Of a stretch of 64,000 nt of DNA, positions 60,448 through 64,000 are shown piece after piece. Below the pieces are notes generated by a model, which searched no databases, was not told the origin of the DNA, and was given only the letters and a program-made list of their open reading frames with translations. A program made the position numbers and the translations under genes. Position 1 is the first letter of the stretch. Every line of letters begins with the position of its first letter. Source of the stretch: Selenomonadales bacterium (lineage in GTDB: Bacteria; Bacillota; Negativicutes; Sporomusales; UBA7701); contig JAHDOI010000035.1 in NCBI GenBank assembly GCA_018434945.1, forward strand, positions 147,401 through 211,400. Reading direction: 5' to 3'.

Positions 60448-60684
60448 TTACAAATAATTGTTAAACTCGTAGCGGAACTCCGGGAACCACGCCTTACCCA
60501 GCATAATCCGGAAATTTATCTCCATCTCCCGCTCCCACATCGCCTCCGACATCCCCCGTTTCTGCTCCTCCCGCCATGCCGCCGACCTCTTCGCCGGATC
60601 GGCCGTATAATGCACCCTCACCACCGTCAGCCCCTGCTTAGTCATCCAGCGGTTGACCCCCGCGGGAATTTCCGACCTTGCCAA
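60448..60684 (-). CDS. Phage terminase large-subunit fragment (C-terminal part, 78 aa)
   Basis: The product contains GLTVVRVHYTADPAKRSAAW and MSEAMWEREMEINFRIMLGKAWFPEF, which matches the region of phage terminases after the ATPase core (the HYTADPxK, W-E-EI and FPEF pattern). It directly continues the terminase at 60999-61703, separated by 314 bases. It has its own context: a G-rich Shine-Dalgarno tract before TTG 60684, after a terminator and a candidate leader RNA. The coding strand is G-rich like the larger fragment and unlike neighbouring genes. It may be an interrupted relic or a small protein made independently. Confidence 0.7.
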   Translation of the reverse strand: MARSEIPAGVNRWMTKQGLTVVRVHYTADPAKRSAAWREEQKRGMSEAMWEREMEINFRIMLGKAWFPEFRYEFNNYL

Positions 60685-60701
60685 ATCTCTCCCCCCCCTT
60701 C

Positions 60702-60734
60702 AAAAAAAGACCCCCAGGATTGCTCCTGGAGGCT
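60702..60734 (-). terminator. Terminator inside the terminase interruption
   Basis: On the minus strand CCTCCAGGA, GCAA and TCCTGGGGG (one G-U pair) are followed by TCTTTTTTTG. It ends the candidate leader RNA 18 bases before the TTG start of the fragment gene. Confidence 0.85.
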
Positions 60735-60878
60735 ATGGGAGAAAACTCCCGTTACTCTGCTCGCGAAATTGACATTCCGTCGGCTCACGGCGGCGTCATC
60801 ATCGCCTTACGAGACATCGCCGTCATCTATTCCCAACCGACACATATCCCCTTATTGCTTGGTAATATTTACCACTTT
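60735..60878 (-). ncRNA. Candidate structured RNA between terminase parts
   Basis: Starting near 60878, a transcript of about 145 bases would precede the terminator. TGTCGGTT can pair with AGCCGACG, enclosing an inner stem of ACGGCG with CGCCGT, and another hairpin CGGGAG/CTCCCA follows. The promoter, fold, terminator and ribosome binding site in a row resemble a riboswitch layout, but the sequence does not fit any class I can recall; a free small RNA is also possible. Confidence 0.45.
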
Positions 60879-60884
60879 TTGTAA

Positions 60885-60913
60885 ATTGTAACATGGTTTT
60901 TGGAGATTATCAA
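60885..60913 (-). promoter_or_regulatory. Promoter inside the terminase interruption
   Basis: The minus strand reads TTGATA, 17 bases, then TACAAT. This would start the structured RNA at about 60878. Confidence 0.65.
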
Positions 60914-60998
60914 TACTTGTTTGGCATTTTATTCCAAATAATTTTCAGGGCGGCCACCTGCGCGCTTTTGCGCCCCTTTGCCGCCCAAATTCGTCACC

Positions 60999-61703
60999 TT
61001 ATAGCTCGCCGTGAATAAGCCGGTCGAAAAACCCCGGCCCCGCGCTCGAATCGATCGTCACCTTCCCGCCCCCCTGGATCGTCGGCAGCAGCGAAGCGAA
61101 CGTCTCCTCCGCCCACTCCCAGAAAGCCAGCTCGGTCAGATACACATGCGACGCCGTATACTGGCGGAGTTGGTCCGGCCCCTGGCCCACAGCCGCCACA
61201 TAAGAACCATTCGCGAACCGCAGATACGTATACCCCTTGCCGCTCTTCCCCGCCATCGCCTTCTCCAGCGCCGGCCAGGGAAACTCCTGCGGCAGCTGGC
61301 GGTACACGAACATCAGGCGGTCCTCACCCAGTAAAAACTCGCTATCCTCCTGCTTCTTCGACTGGATGAACACCGCCGCGTTCGGCCTCGTCAGCGCCGC
61401 CCACAGATGCAGGCACAAAAACAGCCACGTCATCAGCATCCGCCGGCTCTTCGGGATCGCCAGCAAGCTCTCCTCCCGCCACACCTCCGTCACATACCGT
61501 AGATACTCTTTATCCGGCATATTCTTAACCTTGCCCCCGTCCGCCTCATCCTTCGTCCGGCAGCACTCTTTAACGAACAGCCACGGATCCTCCCCGTACT
61601 GCCGGTATGCCTCCAGCATCGCCAGCTCCGCCAGCTCCTCACCGCTCAGCATCGCCGCCGCCTCCGCCCGCCGCATCTCCCCCGCCGGCAGCCTGTCCGC
61701 CAT
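60999..61703 (-). CDS. Phage terminase large subunit, N-terminal ATPase part (truncated)
   Basis: The 234-residue product covers only the first half of a terminase. ATPase-type features are LLAIPKSRRMLMTWLFLCLH (Walker A position, deviant), HVYLTELAFWEWAEETFAS (Walker B) and GKVTIDSSAGPGFFDRLIHGEL (coupling motif), where it stops at TAA. The missing part includes the segment coded at 60448-60684. The nuclease domain is absent. ATG 61703 overlaps the small subunit gene, as is usual for terS-terL pairs. Confidence 0.75.
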   Translation of the reverse strand: MADRLPAGEMRRAEAAAMLSGEELAELAMLEAYRQYGEDPWLFVKECCRTKDEADGGKVKNMPDKEYLRYVTEVWREESLLAIPKSRRMLMTWLFLCLHLWAALTRPNAAVFIQSKKQEDSEFLLGEDRLMFVYRQLPQEFPWPALEKAMAGKSGKGYTYLRFANGSYVAAVGQGPDQLRQYTASHVYLTELAFWEWAEETFASLLPTIQGGGKVTIDSSAGPGFFDRLIHGEL

Positions 61704-62130
61704 CCTTATCCCTGTGCCGCCGCCACAGCTCCTCCAGCCTCGCCGCCACCGCCGCCGGGTCCGAATAATCCAACAGCACCCGTGCTCCCGGCCGCCCGTC
61801 CCCCTCGTCGCGCTTTTCACCCTGCCGGCCGCGCGCCCGGTCCAGCACCTCCTGTGCCGCCCTCAGCCGCACCGAATCCGTCTCCGCATTCTCCATCAGA
61901 TTAAGCAGAATCGCCAGCGCCTTCGCCGACTCCCCCGCTAGCCTCGCCTCCACCCCGCTTCTCGCCTCAGCGATCGCCGCCTGCACCTTCGCATTCCTTA
62001 TCATCCGATACCCCGAGCTCTCCGGGCTCTTCACCCCCGCAGCCCGCGCCGCCTGCAGCACATTCCCCCTGCTCACATACTCCCGCACAAACGCCTGCTG
62101 GCGGTGCGTCAGCCCCTTCCCTCCCGCCAT
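61639..62130 (-). CDS. Phage terminase small subunit
   Basis: The 163-residue product starts MAGGKGLTHRQQAFVREYVSRGN and has LQAARAAGVKSPESSGYRMIRN, the helix-turn-helix of the Terminase_2 family, followed by a helical oligomerisation region (AKALAILLNLMENAET). The tail is Gly-, Asp- and Arg-rich with GGGDAAGGGGGDAER. The small subunit selects packaging sites on DNA. It overlaps the large-subunit start, as in functional pairs. Confidence 0.85.
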   Translation of the reverse strand: MAGGKGLTHRQQAFVREYVSRGNVLQAARAAGVKSPESSGYRMIRNAKVQAAIAEARSGVEARLAGESAKALAILLNLMENAETDSVRLRAAQEVLDRARGRQGEKRDEGDGRPGARVLLDYSDPAAVAARLEELWRRHRDKDGGQAAGGGDAAGGGGGDAER

Positions 62131-62186
62131 CTTGCAACCTCCCTAATATGCTATAATAAAAAAAACGCCCCCGAAAGGACTCTGCC

Positions 62187-62570
62187 ATGGCCGAAACATC
62201 GGGCAAGTTATCCCTCACACAAAAAGCCCGTCTCCTCAAAAGCGACATCCTCGCCCTCTTCCTTGCCCTCAAGCACCCCGCCACCCCCTGGTACGCCAAA
62301 GCCCTCGTCGCCCTCATCGTCGGCTACGCACTAAGCCCCGTCGACTTCATCCCCGACTTCATCCCTATCCTCGGCTACGTTGACGACCTCATCCTCCTGC
62401 CCCTCGGCATCGCCCTCGCCATCAGGCTCATCCCCCGCCCCGTCCTCGCCGACTGCCGCCGCCAGGCCGCCTCTTACGGCACCATCATGCCCAAGCTCTG
62501 GCTCGGCGCCGCCGTCATCATCCTCCTCTGGCTCGCCATCGCCTATGCCGTCTACCGCCTCCTCGCCTAG
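62187..62570 (+). CDS. DUF1232 membrane protein (YkvA-like)
   Basis: The 127-residue product has the DUF1232 core [37 protein letters not shown], plus a C-terminal hydrophobic helix ([20 protein letters not shown]). Two membrane segments are likely. Family function is unknown. It sits divergent from the terminase small subunit with 56 bases between starts, so the two share a promoter region. ATG 62187 follows CGAAAGGAC. Confidence 0.88.
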   Translation: MAETSGKLSLTQKARLLKSDILALFLALKHPATPWYAKALVALIVGYALSPVDFIPDFIPILGYVDDLILLPLGIALAIRLIPRPVLADCRRQAASYGTIMPKLWLGAAVIILLWLAIAYAVYRLLA

Positions 62571-62577
62571 TCCCGCC

Positions 62578-62781
62578 TCACCTTAGCACCGTCACCCGGT
62601 CGCCCACCCAGCGGCCCCGCGCATTCCTGTGGCAGCCGCACCGGAACGTCCGCATCAGGCTCTCCGCGCTCACATAATGGCTGCACAGCCCCTCCAAAGA
62701 CCTCATCCCCCCTTCCTCCCGGCAGTTCCCCGGCCACTCCCGGTCGTGATTCAGGCAATAGTACTTATAACACCCCTTCAT
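62578..62781 (-). CDS. Small cysteine-rich protein (67 aa)
   Basis: ATG 62781 follows AAGGGGGTGAGGGG. The product reads MKGCYKYYCLNHDREWPGNC at the start and LMRTFRCGCHRNARGRWVGD near the end, with seven Cys and two or three His in zinc-binding spacing. No family is recognised. The coding strand shares the G-rich codon bias of the terminase genes and the gene is probably part of the same remnant. Confidence 0.6.
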   Translation of the reverse strand: MKGCYKYYCLNHDREWPGNCREEGGMRSLEGLCSHYVSAESLMRTFRCGCHRNARGRWVGDRVTVLR

Positions 62782-63045
62782 CCCCTCACCCCCTTTACCA
62801 AACACAAAGACCGCCCCCGGCGGTCTTTTGCTTTTGCACATTATTCATCGGAGCCTTTGATAAGCCCTCATCTGCCGCGCACCCGCAAGGAGCAAAAGTG
62901 CGCTCGCTCGTGTACATTTGAATACAAGTCACAGCGCACTCTGGCAAATGAGGTCTTCTTAACAGCCCCGGCAATCCATAGAGCCAAGAATTTCTCGGAA
63001 ACGGAGGATGTAGTGCTCCCCTTCACTCTCTCCTCGCTTTCCTCT
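62782..63045. other. Intergenic stretch (264 bp) with a terminator and no supported gene
   Basis: A hairpin lies at 62812-62838. The rest holds no coding frame with a ribosome binding site on either strand. The plus-strand frame (62629-63078) is a shadow. Confidence 0.6.
62812..62838. terminator. Terminator between small gene and final gene
   Basis: GACCGCC, CCC and GGCGGTC are followed by TTTTGCTTTT on the plus strand; it could end the DUF1232 transcript. Confidence 0.7.
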
Positions 63046-64000
63046 TTACTCCCTGACAATTTTCTTTGGGTAAATTAGCATTTTCCACACGTGATAATTA
63101 GGTCTGAATGCGAGAGAAATGAAATTCACCCTGGCGGAACCCATAGAATATTCCAAGACATGCGTTTTTATATCTGGCGATTCCCACCATGCAGCTTTGA
63201 TCGGTACTTCACCCAGTCTCGCCATCACCTCGGCGAAGCTTATCCCAACCGTTGCCCCGTCTATCCCCACTCCCTGGCAGCATTCTACGAACGAAACCTT
63301 GTCGTAACCCCAGAAATTGATGCACACTCCGAGCTTCGGGAAGAAATATCCCTGCATCAGCCCTTCCGCCCCTGTCCGCACGATCGTGTAATCGTAACCG
63401 TATTTATTGAGGATTTCCCCCTTCGTCAGACTGACAAGACCGATTAGTTCCTCCTTGCCCAAAGGCGAATATTGGTATTTTGTCTTCCGCCATCCGCCAG
63501 CATCTACCGGGTTCTCATCTGCATCCGGTTTCGTCCCCGGTTCGCTCACCTCCGTGCCGGCCAGTTGTCTATACTCCCGTTTCAGATTCGCCAGCACGTC
63601 CCGTTGCGGTCGCACCCGCAGAAACGACGCTCCGTCATTCTTGCCTCCACGGTCGCCCGCGATGAACTGCACAGTGCACTCTTCCAGCGTGTACTCCAGA
63701 ATGTGCACCTTGCGTCCGCCGAAATTTTCCGCCCTTACCGACGCCTCTCCCAGAATTGTCCTCACCTTGTCGAATCCCATCCCAGCCTTCGCGCCACGAA
63801 ATTCGAAGCCGTCGCGACAGTCAATCGCCAGCACCCTCCCTTTCTCGTCGAACGATACGCATACACCGCGCGACATGTAAAGATATCCCTGCTGTATTCC
63901 CTCCTCTGTCAGACGGATCAGACGGCCTTCACCATATTTCTTGAAGAACTGGTCGTCGGTCAGCCTAATGCTGTCAACCAAATCCTTCTCGGAAAACGGG
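63046..64000 (-). CDS. Uncharacterised protein with two repeats of one domain (5' cut by window)
   Basis: The frame is open to the window edge (residues PFSEKDLVDSIRLTDDQFFKKYG at the visible N-terminus) and covers over 315 residues. The second half (from SPLGKEELIGLVSLTKGEILNKYG) aligns with the first: RLTEEGIQQGYLYMSRGVCVSF versus RTGAEGLMQGYFFPKLGVCINF, and then HILEYTLEECTVQF versus HVLEYSMGSARVNF. Each repeat is about 150 residues with a beta-rich core; a charged linker joins them. The family is not recognised and no catalytic motif is evident. The true start may lie outside the window. Confidence 0.7.
   Translation of the reverse strand, partial: PFSEKDLVDSIRLTDDQFFKKYGEGRLIRLTEEGIQQGYLYMSRGVCVSFDEKGRVLAIDCRDGFEFRGAKAGMGFDKVRTILGEASVRAENFGGRKVHILEYTLEECTVQFIAGDRGGKNDGASFLRVRPQRDVLANLKREYRQLAGTEVSEPGTKPDADENPVDAGGWRKTKYQYSPLGKEELIGLVSLTKGEILNKYGYDYTIVRTGAEGLMQGYFFPKLGVCINFWGYDKVSFVECCQGVGIDGATVGISFAEVMARLGEVPIKAAWWESPDIKTHVLEYSMGSARVNFISLAFRPNYHVWKMLIYPKKIVRE

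Larger units (their letters stand above)
60685..60998 (-). other. 314-bp segment separating the two terminase parts
   Basis: In order on the minus strand it has a stop codon and hairpin (GGGCGGC with GCCGCCC, near 60945-60985), a promoter (60885-60913), a run of about 145 bases predicted to fold, and a terminator (60702-60734), then the ribosome binding site for the 78-codon fragment. No open frame of note. It is lower in GC than its surroundings near the promoter. Confidence 0.6.
60448..62781 (-). mobile_element. Phage terminase remnant (terS, split terL, Cys-rich small gene)
   Basis: Terminase small and large subunit genes with no capsid, portal, tail, integrase or lysis genes around them suggest a decayed prophage or a small domesticated piece of one. 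The coding strand uses many GAG, GCG, CTG and GGG codons, while other genes in the window favour C-ending codons. The plus-strand DUF1232 gene lies inside the segment. No attachment-site repeats were found. Confidence 0.6.

Noticed and set aside
60735..60878. Known riboswitch classes or 6S RNA for the segment between terminase parts
   Set aside because: The 5' and 3' ends do not pair as in 6S, and none of the conserved blocks of c-di-GMP, fluoride, TPP, SAM, THF or other classes I could recall is present.
60685..60998. Group I or group II intron in the terminase gene
   Set aside because: No P7/P3 core-like blocks, no intron ORF, and the segment has its own promoter and terminator, which do not fit a self-splicing intron.
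62629..63078. Plus-strand 149-codon frame
   Set aside because: It is antisense to the Cys-rich gene and the end of the two-repeat gene and crosses the terminator.

Overview
The window looks like a chromosomal segment of an endospore-forming member of the Negativicutes, most likely the Sporomusaceae. The basis is a high-GC Firmicute-type gene set with T-box leaders on pheST and thrS, an L20-type leader on infC-rpmI-rplT, the thrS-ytxC pair, a c-di-AMP riboswitch on a 3D-domain wall enzyme, a Spo0E-like peptide, and small glycine-rich membrane peptides behind sigma-K-like promoters. No 16S gene is present, so the family is an inference.

Layout. Positions 1-1400 hold the end of a proline-rich protein and, on the minus strand, a tandem array of three 34-37-residue peptide genes plus a 112-residue gene, each behind its own conserved promoter-like element. 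Positions 1470-3760 (+) hold a YbaB-like protein, an unknown acidic-tail protein and an aminotransferase behind a triple-decamer operator candidate. From 3.8 to 33.7 kb nearly everything is on the minus strand: DUF2148, mutS2, a U32 peptidase, a phosphatase-superfamily enzyme, DUF421, zapA, a frameshifted amino-acid permease, pheT-pheS with a T-box, an rRNA methyltransferase, a K+ channel and its RCK subunit, an aldolase, infC-rpmI-rplT, thrS with a T-box, ytxC, two small GRAM/PH-like proteins, an 828-residue GGDEF/HD-GYP sensor, tRNA-Val, acyl-CoA dehydrogenase, and a thioesterase/VOC/hydrolase group.

From 33.7 to 49 kb come wall enzymes (3D domain, L,D-transpeptidase), an AlaX editing protein (+), YibE/F, comB, an M20 amidohydrolase, small redox and zinc-ribbon proteins, an asymmetric heterodimeric ABC exporter, a molybdopterin-domain protein lacking its expected cysteine, an Lrp regulator and a large glutamine synthetase with a peptide-encoding leader. 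From 48.7 to 60.4 kb lie an amidohydrolase, DUF2284, a periplasmic-binding protein, an M48 protease, tRNA-Leu, an HD-GYP protein, a tRNA cluster (Asp-Phe-Gly-Cys), a CheY-like regulator, thiD and an SsuABC-type transporter.

From 60.4 to 62.8 kb lies a phage terminase remnant. The large subunit is split by a 314-bp segment carrying its own promoter, a structured RNA candidate and a terminator. The last gene runs off the window edge and consists of two copies of an unrecognised domain.

The most unusual items are the small-peptide array (234-1400) and the split terminase with its intervening transcription unit (60448-61703). Start codons were often moved from the longest open frame to a position with a ribosome binding site; those choices are stated per gene.
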